Positions 51,964-62,329 of a stretch of DNA of 64,000 nt are shown here, one piece after another (the stretch's first letter is position 1; the number at the start of each line of letters is the position of its first letter). The stretch spans positions 1 through 64,000 of the forward strand of contig JAPJBO010000103.1 of NCBI GenBank assembly GCA_030068145.1, in the 5' to 3' direction. A model generated the notes under the pieces. The model saw only the letters and a list, made by a program, of their open reading frames with translations, was not told the origin of the DNA and ran no database searches. Both the position numbers and the translations under genes were made by a program. Origin of the DNA: Diplonema papillatum. Lineage: Eukaryota; Euglenozoa; Diplonemea; Diplonemida; Diplonemidae.

Positions 51964-53841
51964 ATGAAAAGCTTCGCACTCGTCGGCGGCGCGCTGGCGG
52001 CCGCCATCTGGCTCGCCGGCGCCGCCGACGACTGCGACTACCCGACGGCGGCGCCGGTGCTCAGGACCGACCCGCCCGTGCGCATCTCGGGCACGCGCTT
52101 CGTCGACCGGCACGGCAGGATCATAACCCTCCGCGGTGTGAACACAGCGGGGAACTCGAAGGTGCCGCCCTTCACACCCGTTCGGAACGGCACGCTCGAC
52201 CCCCTCCCCGGGTGGGGGCTGAACTACGTCCGCTTGCTCTTCACGTGGGAGGCGTTCGAGCCGGAAAGGTGCCAGTACAACGCCTCGTACTTGGACTACT
52301 ACAAAAACGCGGTCCGAAACGCAGCGGACCTCGGGTTGCTGGTTATGGTCGACTTCCACCAAGACGCCTACTCACGGTTCACCAACGGCGGGTGTGGGGA
52401 GGGCGCGCCGTATTGGGCGGTGCACTCCAGCATCGAAAGGGACGTGCCCGACAATGGGCCGGACTGCGAGCATTGGGGGATCACGATGATCGGCGACCCG
52501 AAGACGATCACCGCGTGGGATGAGTTCCACAAGGACAGCGAGGGAGCGAGAGACCGGTACCTGAAGATGACTGCCCGCGTGGCCGCGGAGCTGGCGGGCG
52601 AGCCGAACGTCTTCTCGTACCACTTGCTCAACGAGCCGTGGGGGTCGGACGCCGACCTCTTCGATTTGTACTACCTGGTGCAGGAGAGCATCCGGCGCTA
52701 CGATCCGAACGCCACCGTCATCGTCCCTCCCCACGCTTTGCTGTCGGGCGCGGGGCCCAACAAGATACCGGCGTCGAATTTCACGAACTACGCGTACGGT
52801 CCGAACTACTACAGCGTGTTCGCGTTTGCCGGAGTCGGCGACCCGTCGCCCCGGAGGAGGCTGCTCGAGCACCAAGCGCACGCGGACGGGCTTGGCGTGC
52901 CGTTGATCTTCGGGGAGTTCGGCATCCAGCCGACGCAGGACATCGCCGTGACGCTGATCCGCGAGATTTACGACTACCTCGATGAGTCCGCCGGCTCCGG
53001 CGCGTACTGGAGCTACACGCCAGACTGGACCCCCGGTGAGAAGGACGGGTGGAACGCGGAGGACTTCAGCATCGTCGACGACAAAGGAGAGCTGCGAGGC
53101 CCGTTCGTCCCGCGGCCGTACGCCGTATCCATCGCCGGCGAGCCGGCCGAGCAGACGGCCGCCGCGTACTCGTACCGGTTCGCGTGGGTGAACGACGCGG
53201 CGAAGGGCGCGACCGAGTTTTACGTCCCGGCGGGGTTTCTCGACGACGCCGCCGTCTCCGTGACCGCCGAGGCCGGAGGGGCTCTGCCGGCCGACACCTG
53301 CGCTTTCGCGTCGGCGTTTGTGTACTCGTGCTCCGTCGCTGGCAGTGGGCGGGTCGAGCTGTTGGTCGAAAAGCCGTTTGCCACGAGCGCGCCGCCGACC
53401 GCGGCGCCGCGCACGCAGGCACCCCCCACCTCAGCCCCCACGCAGGCCCCCGCCACAGGGCACCCGGAGACGGCTGCACCGCCGTCGGCGGCGCCTGCGA
53501 CGCATGCACCCCCCACGCAGGCTCCGGCCACTGGTCACCCGGAGACGGCTGCTCCGCCGTTGGCGGCGCAGACGCAGGCGCCCCCCACTGTGGCACCCAC
53601 CAGGCACCCGGAGACGGCTGCTCCGCCGTTGGCGGAGCCGACGCAGGCACCCCCCACTGTGGCGCCCCTGGTTCCGACGGAGGCGCCGGGTGCCACTGGC
53701 TCTCCGACCACCCTAGCCCCGCCCACCCCCGGGCCGCCTGTCACCAAGGTCCCGTCTGCCCCCGAGGCGGCTGTTGGCGTCCGGCCGCCGCCCCTCGTCG
53801 CCGTCGCGCTCGCCTGCGTGTGCCTGGTCCTGTGGCTGTGA
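51964..53841 (+). CDS. Secreted GH5 endoglycoceramidase-like glycosidase with stalk and membrane anchor
   Basis: 625 aa. Signal peptide at 1-20 (MKSFALVGGALAAAIWLAGA). The catalytic (beta/alpha)8 domain spans about 37-430: GVNTAG near the start, NYVRLLFTWEAFEP, VDFHQD (about 128-133), LLNEPWG with acid/base Glu224, and FGEFG with nucleophile Glu318. The DFHQD and NEPWG surroundings match endo-type glycoceramidases of GH5, which release the glycan of glycosphingolipids. A beta-sandwich-like region follows, then a Thr/Ala/Pro-rich stalk with repeated QAPPTVAP and GHPETAAPP units (about 475-600), and a C-terminal hydrophobic end (PPPLVAVALACVCLVLWL) that is either a membrane segment or a GPI signal. 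Predicted cell-surface digestion of lipid-linked glycans. An acceptor-like CTGCTGCAG lies 50 bp upstream. GC3 is high. Confidence 0.9.
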   Translation: MKSFALVGGALAAAIWLAGAADDCDYPTAAPVLRTDPPVRISGTRFVDRHGRIITLRGVNTAGNSKVPPFTPVRNGTLDPLPGWGLNYVRLLFTWEAFEPERCQYNASYLDYYKNAVRNAADLGLLVMVDFHQDAYSRFTNGGCGEGAPYWAVHSSIERDVPDNGPDCEHWGITMIGDPKTITAWDEFHKDSEGARDRYLKMTARVAAELAGEPNVFSYHLLNEPWGSDADLFDLYYLVQESIRRYDPNATVIVPPHALLSGAGPNKIPASNFTNYAYGPNYYSVFAFAGVGDPSPRRRLLEHQAHADGLGVPLIFGEFGIQPTQDIAVTLIREIYDYLDESAGSGAYWSYTPDWTPGEKDGWNAEDFSIVDDKGELRGPFVPRPYAVSIAGEPAEQTAAAYSYRFAWVNDAAKGATEFYVPAGFLDDAAVSVTAEAGGALPADTCAFASAFVYSCSVAGSGRVELLVEKPFATSAPPTAAPRTQAPPTSAPTQAPATGHPETAAPPSAAPATHAPPTQAPATGHPETAAPPLAAQTQAPPTVAPTRHPETAAPPLAEPTQAPPTVAPLVPTEAPGATGSPTTLAPPTPGPPVTKVPSAPEAAVGVRPPPLVAVALACVCLVLWL

Positions 53842-54029
53842 TTGACCAACCGGGTACAGGCGGCTGTCATCCTGTGGAACTGCATTGAGTTTCCTGCTAC
53901 AGTGTATCAGCAGTGTGCCAGCAGTCAATCACAGGCTACCACACGAAGCATGACACAGTACGATCGAAGAGGTAGTCACCTGGTGGCTAATGCAGGCCAT
54001 CGCTACAAATATTCTGCGTTCTAGCCTCA

Positions 54030-54770
54030 ACCGGCAGCCTATCAGCAGAACTCAGCCCTTTGTGCTCGCGCACCGTCGCTGGCAGTGGGCGGGTCGAGCT
54101 GTTGGTCGAAAAGCCGTTTGCCACGAGCGCGCCGCCGACCGCGGCGCCGCGCACGCAGGCACCACCTCAGCCCCCACGCAGGCCCCCGCCACAGGGCACC
54201 CGGAGACGGCTGCACCGCCGTCGGCGGCGGCTGCGACGCATGCACCCCCCACGCAGGCTCCGGCCACTGGTCACCCGGAGACGGCTGCTCCGCCGTTGGC
54301 GGCGCAGACGCAGGCGCCCCCCACTGTGGCGCCCACCAGGCACCCGGAGACGGCTGGTCCGCCGTCGGCGACGCCGACGCAGGCACCCCCCACTGTGGCG
54401 CCCCTGGTTCCGACAGAGGCGCCGGGTGCCACTGGCTCTCCGACCACCCTAGCCCCGCCCACTGCCGGGCCCACCCCCGGGCTGCCTGTCACCAAGGTCC
54501 CGTCTGCCCCCGAGGCGGCTGTTGGCGTCCGGCCGCCGCCCCTCGTCGCCGTCGCGCTCGCCTGCGTGTGCCTGGTCCTGTGGCTGTGATTGACCAATCG
54601 GGTACAGGCGGCTGTCATCCCGTGGAACTGCATTGAGTTTCCTGCTACAGTGTATCAGCAGTGTGTCAGCAGTCAATCACAGGCTACCACACGAAGCATG
54701 ACACAGTACGATCGAAGAGGTTGTCACCTGGTGACTAATGCAGGCCATCGCTACAAATATTGTGCGTTCT
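54030..54770 (+). pseudogene. GH5 3' cassette copy 1 (stalk + anchor + 3' flank)
   Basis: From CCGTCGCTGGCAGTGGGCGG (54073) it repeats parent positions from 53333 on, including the whole stalk, the hydrophobic anchor and the stop at 54589, plus the flank TGACCAATCGGGTACAGGCG. The frame is open from 53990. Offset from the parent is 740 bp. It differs by small in-frame indels (an added TAGPTPG segment). Confidence 0.9.
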
Positions 54771-55510
54771 AGCCTCAACCGGCAGCCTATCAGCAGGGGG
54801 TGAACCAACTCAGCCCTTTGTGCTCGTGCACCGTCGCTGGCAGTGGGCGGGTCGAGCTGTTGGTCGAAAAGCCGTTTGCCACGAGCGCGCCGCCGACCGT
54901 GGCCGCACACGCAGGCACCCCCTACCTTACGCCTACGGAGGCCCCCGCCACAGGGCACCCGGAGACGGCTGCACCGCCGTCGGCGGCGCCTGCGACGCAT
55001 GCACCCCCCACGCAGGCTCCGGCCACTGGTCACCCGGAGACGGCTGCTCCGCCGTTGGCGGCGCAGACGCAGGCGCCCCCCACTGTGGCACCCACCAGGC
55101 ACCCGGAGACGGCTGCTCCGCCGTTGGCGGAGCCGACGCAGGCACCCCCGACTGTGGCGCCCCTGGTTCCGACGGAGGCGCCGGGTGCCACTGGCTCTCC
55201 GACCACCCTAGCCCCGCCCACCCCCGGGCCGCCTGTCACCAAGGTCCCGTCTGCCCCCGAGGCGGCTGTTGGCGTCCGGCCGCCGCCCCTCGTCGCCGTC
55301 GCGCTGCGTGTGCCTGGTCCTGTGGCTGTGATTGACCAACCGGGTACAGGCGGCTGTCATCCTGTGGAACTGCATTGAGTTTCCTGCTACAGTGTATCAG
55401 CAGTGTGCCAGCAGTCAATCACAGGCTACCACACGAAGCATGACACAGTACGATCGAAGAGGTAGTCACCTGGTGGCTAATGCAGGCCATCGCTACAAAT
55501 ATTCTGCGTT
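54771..55510 (+). pseudogene. GH5 3' cassette copy 2 (frameshifted anchor)
   Basis: Same unit, offset 758 bp from copy 1. A 5-bp deletion near 55304 (GCGCTGCGTGTGCC against GCGCTCGCCTGCGTGTGCC) replaces the hydrophobic anchor by RVPGPVAVIDQ..., so this copy could not anchor. Confidence 0.88.
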
Positions 55511-56130
55511 CTAGCCTCAACCGGCAGCCTATCAGCAGAACTCAGCCCTTTGTGCTCGCGCACCGTCGCTGGCAGTGGGCGGGTCGAGCTGTTGGTCGAA
55601 AAGCCGTTTGCCACGAGCGCGCCGCCGACCGCGGCGCCGCGCACGCAGGCACCCCCCACCTTAGCCCCCACGCAGGCCCCCGCCACAGGGCACCCGGAGA
55701 CGGCTGCACCGCCGTCGGCGGCGCCTGCGACGCATGCACCCCCCACGCAGGCTCCGGCCACTGGTCACCCGGAGACGGCTGCTCCGCCGTTGGCGGCGCA
55801 GACGCAGGCGCCCCCCACTGTGGCGCCCACCAGGCACCCGGAGACGGCTGGTCCGCCGTTGGCGGCGCCGACGCAGGCACCCCCCACTGTGGCGCCCCTG
55901 GTTCCGACAGAGGCGCCGGGTGCCACTGGCTCTCCGACCACCCTAGCCCCGCCCACTGCCGGGCCCACCCCCGGGCCGCCTGTCACCAAGGTCCCGTCTG
56001 CCCCCGAGGCGGCTGTTGGCGTCCGGCCGCCGCCCCTCGTCGCCGTCGCGCTCGCCTGCGTGTGCCTGGTCCTGTGGCTGTGATTGGCCAACCGGGTACA
56101 GACGGTTGTCATCCCGTGGATCTGCATTGA
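55511..56130 (+). pseudogene. GH5 3' cassette copy 3 (intact stalk and anchor)
   Basis: Offset 732 bp. Open frame from 55550 to the stop at 56083 with an intact ACVCLVLWL anchor. It combines the upstream flank of copy 1 (GAACTCAGCCCTTTGTGCTC) with the stalk. Confidence 0.88.
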
Positions 56131-56339
56131 GTTGCCTGCCGCTGTCTATTACAGTGTATCAGCAGTCAATGACAGGCTACCACACGAAGCACGACACGGC
56201 ACGATCGAAGAGGCAGTCACCTGTGACTAATGCAGGCCATGGCTACAGATATCCTGCGTTCCAGCCTCAATTACCCGCAGGCTATCACAGTCTACCGGCA
56301 GCCTACCAGCAGGCTCAGACCCCGGTCAGCACTCGCGCA

Positions 56340-56530
56340 AACCGCTTTTTTTTTCTCGCGTCGGCGTCTTTGTGCTCGTGCACCGTCGCTGGCAGTGGGC
56401 GGGTCGAGCTGTTGGTCGAAAAGCCGTTTGCCACCCGCGCGCCACCACACGAAGCATGGCACGGTGCGATCGGATAGATAGTCACCGAGGGACTAATGCG
56501 GGGCCGCCGCGAATATATTCTGCGTTCTAA
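56340..56530 (+). pseudogene. GH5 3' cassette copy 4 (remnant)
   Basis: CTCGCGTCGGCGTCTTTGTG, CCGTCGCTGGCAGTGGGCGG and TCGAAAAGCCGTTTGCCAC, then a jump straight to the 3' flank (CCACACGAAGCATGGCACGG, CGAATATATTCTGCGTTCTA). The whole stalk and anchor are deleted. Confidence 0.8.
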
Positions 56531-56639
56531 CCCCACCTAACCTCAACGACCGCAGCCTATCAATCCGGCCAGCACTCGCGCTCTGGTGTGTGAAAATCAC
56601 TTAGCCCGTGGCTCTCTGTAGTACCGCCGAACACGTGAA

Positions 56640-56745
56640 GCTTGGCTCCGTGTAGCAGGCCTCATTCGCAGGCCTCATTCACAGGCCTCATTACCAGGCC
56701 TCATTAGCAGGCCTCATTACCAGGCCTCATTAGCAGGCCTCCCCT
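56640..56745. repeat. ~14-bp tandem repeat (CAGGCCTCATTAGC)
   Basis: Six to seven units differing at the last bases (CATTCGC/CATTCAC/CATTACC/CATTAGC). An R5 copy follows at 56758-56830. Confidence 0.85.
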
Positions 56746-57084
56746 CCCTCTATAGAAGACTTGATGCCAGCATCAATGATGCATGAGAGGCACTGTTCTC
56801 GTCCAAACATCGTTTTAAAGATTTTTCTCCCCGGCGCACTCGCCGCTCAACCGTGCCAACGACGCTCCTCGAAGCATTTAGCGTCGACATATGTGCCTGA
56901 TGAATTAAGGAGCCCCCTTGACGGCAGTAGTAGATTCTCTTTTGTTTTTAGACTGCTTTTCTTTTGGTCGTCTCCGTTCGACGTGTCGCTGCTGCTAAGT
57001 ATGAGCTCGGAAATCAGCGGCCACCTAACGTCACTCGTTTGTTCGCAATGTTTGATCCGTTTTGTTTCCAGAGTTGTCGAACTG

Positions 57085-57370
57085 GCGGACAACTATGCGC
57101 AATCTATCGTCACAGATAGTTGCTGCACTTCAAGTTCAAACTACTACTGCTATTTTGATCAAACCCGCACTAAGCTGAAACTACTACTAGACCCGCGCCG
57201 AATCATCTGGTGATTCCTCGAGCTCGTCGTCAAACTGCACATCGGACGTGAAGCGCGCACCGGAGACAAACAGTACGCGGGGCAAGAAGCGACCGAAGCA
57301 TGACACGACGCGTGCAAAGAGGTAGTCTGTAGCGGCTTGTGCAGTCTACCGACACAGATTGTTGCTACTA
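57085..57370. repeat. Element E fragments
   Basis: GCGCAATCTATCGTCACAGA, then TTTGATCAAACCCGCACTAA-GCTGAAACTACTACTAG (57152-57190). A second head TGTGCAGTCTACCGACACAG-ATTGTTGC at 57339. The rest of 56831-57850 has no recognisable gene. Confidence 0.65.
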
Positions 57371-57852
57371 TTACGGAAATGCCAGTGTACCATGGCAGTC
57401 TACCTGACGTACTGGCTGTTACTGGCAGTTACTGGCAGCGCAGACCTGTCTTTCTCGCCCCCCTAGCCTCCTTCGAAGTAAGCACAAGACAGCTCCTCGA
57501 GTATTTTCAAAAAGAAACGAAACGAATAATTTCCTTCGCTGCGTTTTAAGTCGGAGAAGCACGATTGAAACGTCGGCGCCAGCCTTGCTTTTTTCGGACC
57601 CTGTCTCAACAGACCATTGCACCGCCGACCGACTGCCAAAGACCGAACGAGATCCATCTTCACTGTTTCCGAACTTCCTTCCCGTCAAGGAGGCGTTTGC
57701 TGTATGGGCACAAGTTCACCAAAAGGAGACCTGGGGGCTTTATCCTGCTGCGATGACTGTGGCTTGCTCCTACTACCAGCCAAAACTGTAAACTCAACCT
57801 GGCTGCACTAACTTAGCCTTTCCACTCGTCGCCCAGGATCCACCAAACGTGA

Positions 57853-58018
57853 ACGGGGGGGGTCGAATCATAACACCTGTGTTATTATTCGATTTGTCGA
57901 ATACTAAAAAGAAGTTCCGGGTAGCCGAACAGGAGCAGGATCAACTAGTGGTGGGTGTTTTTAGACAACCAGACGCGTGTCAAAGAACTGTTATTGTTCG
58001 ACCCCCCCCCCCGTTCAA
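57853..58018. mobile_element. MITE with poly-G/poly-C termini (complete copy)
   Basis: GGGGGG-TCGAATCATAACACC at the left, internal TAGCCGAACAGGAGCAGGAT, and ACTGTTATTGTTCGA-CCCCCCCC at the right. Same structure as 12955-13113. Confidence 0.82.
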
Positions 58019-58237
58019 TGGACCCCTTACGGACAGAAGGGGGAGGTTGTCCAGGGTGCAGAAAGCCTTCTGGGGAACGGACTCCAAAATGGGTAACCTG
58101 AGAGGCTCCGGGAAAGCTTCGTAGCACAACTATCCCCAGCAGCAACCAATGGTCCTTTCTGACTTGTCTTCACTCTCGAGGCGTGGTGTTCGTGGATAGT
58201 GCCCGCAAGCATGGTGCTACGTAGCACCAGCGCATCC

Positions 58238-58400
58238 CCTGTGGGTAGCGTCACCTCCCCGATGCGAGCTGATTGCCGGATGGATGCGGGCAACTGCACC
58301 TTTGTACCACCGACACCTTCTGGGTGCTTCCAGGATACGCGCAAGTGGGCTGCCTCGATGTTACTTTGATCAAACTCACACTAAGCTGAAACTATCACGG
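58238..58400. repeat. R9 followed by element E tail
   Basis: GGGTAGCGTCACCTCCCCGA ... TCTGGGTGCTTCCAGGATAC, then GGGCTGCCTCGATGTTACTT-TGATCAAACTCACACTAAGC. The stretch 58401-59220 has no recognisable gene. Confidence 0.7.
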
Positions 58401-59221
58401 TGCACCACGGTACACCACGGGGATGGCACCGACCTAGGGCCGACGGAGAAGTTCTGTGATAATTGTCGACTGCCTCTCTTTCCCTCTCACTCCCTCTCTC
58501 TTTTCCGTTGACACCTCTCATCCTGCACCAGGTATCTCGACCGACCCACGCACTTGAGAAGTATAGCCACTGTCCGTATTTTTGTCGAGCGCATGTACTT
58601 GTCTTTTGGCAAATAAGCCAGTTGCCACGGCACACCGGCAAGTACGGGTGTGAGCGGCGTGAATTGGTTGCTACGTGCAGAACTGGCCAAAAAGTGCGTG
58701 CCTCCTGCGGCACTTGCTTTAGACTTTCGTTTACCATGGCCATCACGTACTCAAGAGAATGGCAGCTCCAGCGGCCCCCCAGGGCGCAAGGTTTTACTTG
58801 GGGCGCGGAAAGCGCAAGGATGGGTGTCCTGATTCTGATTCTGGCTGAAATCGGCACCTGCTCGCAGCTTTTTTTGTGCCACCGATGCTAAAAAAAAGTA
58901 GTAGCTAGCGCTAGTGCGCACAAGCGTTGACGCTGCTATTCGTGTCTTGAAGCTGTTGGAGGTTTTGTTTCCTGGATGCCCACATTTCTTCCTCTCTTTT
59001 TGAGTATCAAGATACTCTCTTTTTCTCGAAAAGTACTTTTCAGAAAGCAGCGGAAAAAAGGAAAACAAAAAAAAAAACATCGGCTTCAGTCCATCATGTT
59101 GCGCTGCTCTGCGGGAGGGAGAACCTAATCAATCGTCGCGCCCTGCTGTATGAGCGGGCACCCTGTCAACGTTCGCTTCCCATATGTGTACTCACTTCGC
59201 CGTTTCGCTCTTCTTTTACTT

Positions 59222-59825
59222 AGCGAGTGCACGCACAGCATCCTGCAGTGGGCTCCAGCGAGCTACCTGTAAGGCTAAGCACGCACAGCATCCTGCAGTG
59301 GGCTCCAGCGAGCTACCTGTAAGGCTAAGCACGCACAGCATCCTGCAGTGGGCTCCAGCGAGCTCCCTGTAAGGCTAAGCACGCACAGCATCCTGCAGTC
59401 GGCTCCAGCGAGCTCCCTGTAAGGCTAAGCCTCCAGCGAGCTCCCTGTAAGGCTAAGCACGCACAGCATCCTGCAGTGGGCTCCAGCGAGCTCCCTGTAA
59501 GGCTAAGCACGCACAGCATCCTGCAGTGGGCTCCAGCGAGCTCCCTGTAAGGGGCTCCAGCGAGCTCCCTGTAAGGCTAAGCACGCACAGCATCCTGCAG
59601 TGGGCTCCAGCGAGCTCCCTGTAAGGCTAAGCACGCACAGCATCCTGCAGTCGGCTCCAGCGAGCTCCCTGTAAGGCTAAGCCTCCAGCGAGCTCCCTGT
59701 AAGGCTAAGCACGCACAGCATCCTGCAGTGGGCTCCAGCGAGCTCCCTGTAAGGCTAAGCACGCACAGCATCCTGCAGTGGGCTCCAGCGAGCTCCCTGT
59801 AAGGCTAAGCACGCACAGCATCCCG
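59222..59825. repeat. 50-bp tandem repeat, about 12 copies
   Basis: Unit GCACGCACAGCATCCTGCAG-TGGGCTCCAGCGAGCTCCCTG-TAAGGCTAA. Some units are shortened (CTCCAGCGAGCTCCCTG-TAAGG). The block order full-full-full(CGG)-short is itself repeated, pointing to higher-order duplication. It ends 77 bp before the next gene's start. Confidence 0.93.
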
Positions 59826-59901
59826 AGCAAACCGTGCACACGACCAGGATGGGGGAGGGGGAAACGCTGAGTGTTTGAGTATGTGCTGAAGCAGAGGGAA
59901 A

Positions 59902-61908
59902 ATGGCCACGAAGAGTGCGCTGGCGGAGATCCGCCTGGCGGCGAAGCGGGAGGCGCTCGAGTCGCTGGTCCCGGTGCTGCAAGGCGAGCGGCCGAGGCTG
60001 TCGGCCGCCCTGCAGACGCACGGCGTCGGCGAAAGCCGGCTCGAGCAGAAGCGGAACGACGCGAATGGGAAGTCCCTCCTGCACGACGCCGCCGCCATCG
60101 AGGCCACCCGGTCCCAGGCGAGAGCCGCGGCAGCCGAGCAGGAAGCAGCCGTTTTACTGGAAGAAGAGGCATCCCTTCACGCCCAGCGCGAGCAGCTCGA
60201 AGCGGAGCTCAAAACCCGGTACGAGGCCACCGCCGAAGCGGAGAAGCAGCTGATTGCCGCGTGCTCCGACGCTGAGCTCATCGAAGCAGACTTCGAGTTC
60301 CGCGAGTCGATGGTCCGGGCCGAAAAAAGGACCCTACGGGAGCAAGAGGCAGCCCTGCTGTCGGTCCTCCGTGACTTGGCCTCCCAGCGGGTGCTCGTGG
60401 AGCAGGAGCTGTCGGATGCGCTCGCGTACGAGCAGGGCGGCGGCTTCGTGGGATCAGACGGCGACCGCTCGGCGGAGGAGATCCTCGCCTCGCAGCGCAG
60501 CCGCCGAGGCATCCTCGAAAACGAGCTCGGAACCGCGGCCCGGCTCCTCGACGCTTCGCGGGCCGCGGCCCGGGCCGCGGCCGACGAGCGGGCGCGCGCG
60601 GAGGCGGCGCACGGGCGGCAGCTGCTGCTGTGCGAGGACACGCTCCGCGCGGCGCAGGCTTACGGGGGGCAGCCAGCGGCGCAGGCTTACGGGGGGCAGC
60701 CAGCGGCGCAGGCTTACGGGGGGCAGCCAGCGGCGCCGCTTCACGACGGCGCCCGGGAGCGGGATTCCGCTCTTCTGCGGCCGCGGGAGGCAGGGGAAAC
60801 CCAAGCTTCCGGAGGAAACCCCGCGCCGCCTGGGGACAGGTCGTTTCCGGTGAGGTTCCAGGAACGCGATTCCGCGCATTTGCGGCTGCGGGAGGAGACC
60901 CGCCGCGAGGCGCAAGCTCTCGGGCGACAACCCACGCCGCCTGGCGAAACCCGCAGGGGAGGGGTGTCTCCGGAGGGGTTGATCCGGGAGCGTGATTCCG
61001 CGCTCTTGCGGCTGCGGGAAAGGACCCACCGCGAAACGCAAGCTTTCGGAAGAAACCCCACGCCGGCTCGGGACACCCGCAGGGGGGTGTCTCCGGAGAG
61101 ATTGACCCAGGAGCGCGATTCCGCGCATTTGCACCGGCGGGAAGGGACCCACCACGAAACGCAAGCTTTCGGAGGAAACCCCACGCCGGCTGGGGAGACC
61201 CGCAGGGGGGTGTCTCCGGAGAGGTTGATCCAGGAGCGCGATTCCGCGCTTTTGCAGCTGCGCACGCTCCGGGAGGAAACCCGCGTCGCTGCCCCCGACG
61301 GAGGCGTTCTCCGCCGCGCCCGAGAGGCGGTGGAGCGGCCGAATACCACCACGGCCACCACCTCCACCACCACCACGGGGATCGCCGAGCTGAGGGCGCG
61401 GGTGTGTGGGCAAGGCAACTGGCCGCGGGCGTGTCCGTCGCCTGCGGGGGATCGGGCGGCGTTCGGCCTGGCTTCGAGCAGCCTGCGCAGTGCGACGATG
61501 GCGGCCGTCGGTCGGTATAAACCCGCGGACTTGGTATCACCGAGCCCTGTGGTTGTACGCGGCGGCGGCGGCGGTGCGGCGTCGGGGCGGTCGTTCCATT
61601 CGATCGTCTCGCCGGCTCCGGGAGGGGGTGCTTCGAACCAGCTCGTTTCCCCGAGCCCGTTCGCGGGGGGTCGTTCGGAGACGCTCACGGCGTCGCCGCC
61701 GTACGGGAAGGCGCCGGGGCTCGCGGGCAGCAACAACACCGGCACCAACCACAACTACAACACGCCTTCCGTCGCGCGGGACTTATTCTCGGCGGTTTCC
61801 ATGGGCACAGGCCGCATGTGGTCCATGGATGCGGACCACCTGCTCTCGCCGCCGCCTTTGACTCCGTTCGACCGCCGGCACCGCAGCAGGGCACCGCTTT
61901 GCGCGTGA
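59902..61908 (+). CDS. 668-aa coiled-coil protein with ERDSA-type repeats
   Basis: Uninterrupted GC3-rich frame from ATG 59902. Residues about 1-245 are strongly helical and coiled-coil (REQLEAELKTRYEATAEAEK, LASQRVLVEQELSDALAYE). Residues about 252-278 hold three AQAYGGQPA repeats. Residues about 285-460 hold five ~42-aa repeats containing (Q/R)ERDSA(L/H)L(R/H)LRE and PTP-ETRRGVSPE. A Thr-run follows (TTTATTSTTTTG), then a Ser/Gly/Pro-rich tail with several VSPSP sites. No enzyme motif, signal or membrane segment. Likely a cytoskeletal structural protein; I do not recognise a family. The preceding satellite may contain its promoter. Confidence 0.75.
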   Translation: MATKSALAEIRLAAKREALESLVPVLQGERPRLSAALQTHGVGESRLEQKRNDANGKSLLHDAAAIEATRSQARAAAAEQEAAVLLEEEASLHAQREQLEAELKTRYEATAEAEKQLIAACSDAELIEADFEFRESMVRAEKRTLREQEAALLSVLRDLASQRVLVEQELSDALAYEQGGGFVGSDGDRSAEEILASQRSRRGILENELGTAARLLDASRAAARAAADERARAEAAHGRQLLLCEDTLRAAQAYGGQPAAQAYGGQPAAQAYGGQPAAPLHDGARERDSALLRPREAGETQASGGNPAPPGDRSFPVRFQERDSAHLRLREETRREAQALGRQPTPPGETRRGGVSPEGLIRERDSALLRLRERTHRETQAFGRNPTPARDTRRGVSPERLTQERDSAHLHRREGTHHETQAFGGNPTPAGETRRGVSPERLIQERDSALLQLRTLREETRVAAPDGGVLRRAREAVERPNTTTATTSTTTTGIAELRARVCGQGNWPRACPSPAGDRAAFGLASSSLRSATMAAVGRYKPADLVSPSPVVVRGGGGGAASGRSFHSIVSPAPGGGASNQLVSPSPFAGGRSETLTASPPYGKAPGLAGSNNTGTNHNYNTPSVARDLFSAVSMGTGRMWSMDADHLLSPPPLTPFDRRHRSRAPLCA

Positions 61909-61994
61909 GCCAGCATAGGGACTGTAGGCCGGAGGACTTACGGGCCTGTGGCTGGTGTTGGTTCCGGGCCGTTGCCTTCGATCACCCCCTCCCC

Positions 61995-62060
61995 CTAGCA
62001 TCGACCATGCATGAGAGGCAGTGCTCTGCCTAAACATTAAACTAAGATTTTCCCCCCTGG
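61995..62060. repeat. R5 copy
   Basis: TAGCATCGACCATGCATGAG, AGGCAGTGCTCTGCCTAAAC and ATTAAACTAAGATTTTCCCC, the same as 44435-44510. Confidence 0.75.
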
Positions 62061-62089
62061 CTTGCTGCTGTTTGCGCACGATTAATGTC

Positions 62090-62325
62090 CATGGAAACCG
62101 CCGAGAATAAGTCCCGCGCGACGGAAGGCGTGTTGTAGTTGTGGTTGGTGCCGGTGTTGTTGCTGCCCGCGAGCCCCGGCGCCTTCCCGTACGGCGGCGA
62201 CGCGAACGACCCCCCGCGAACGGGCTCGGGGAAACGAGCTGGTTCGCTGTTCCCCTGCAGCAGCGGCAAGCGACTGCCACTCGCAAGACGACGGGCCGCA
62301 TGTGGCCCATGAACGCGTTGCCACC
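62090..62325 (-). pseudogene. Partly inverted 3' copy of the coiled-coil gene
   Basis: 62090-62250 is the reverse complement of gene positions about 61635-61803 (GAAACCGCCGAGAATAAGTC, CGCGAGCCCCGGCGCCTTCC). It is followed in direct orientation by GGGCCGCATGTGGCCCATGA (62293-62312), matching 61810-61829. A 20-bp block around ACGCTCAC is missing. The copy is not translatable as the parent. Confidence 0.8.
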
Positions 62326-62329
62326 CCGA

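Noticed and set aside
60278..61754. Minus-strand ORFs of 319-420 codons opposite the coiled-coil gene
   Set aside because: Antisense shadows of a GC3-rich repeat-coding region.
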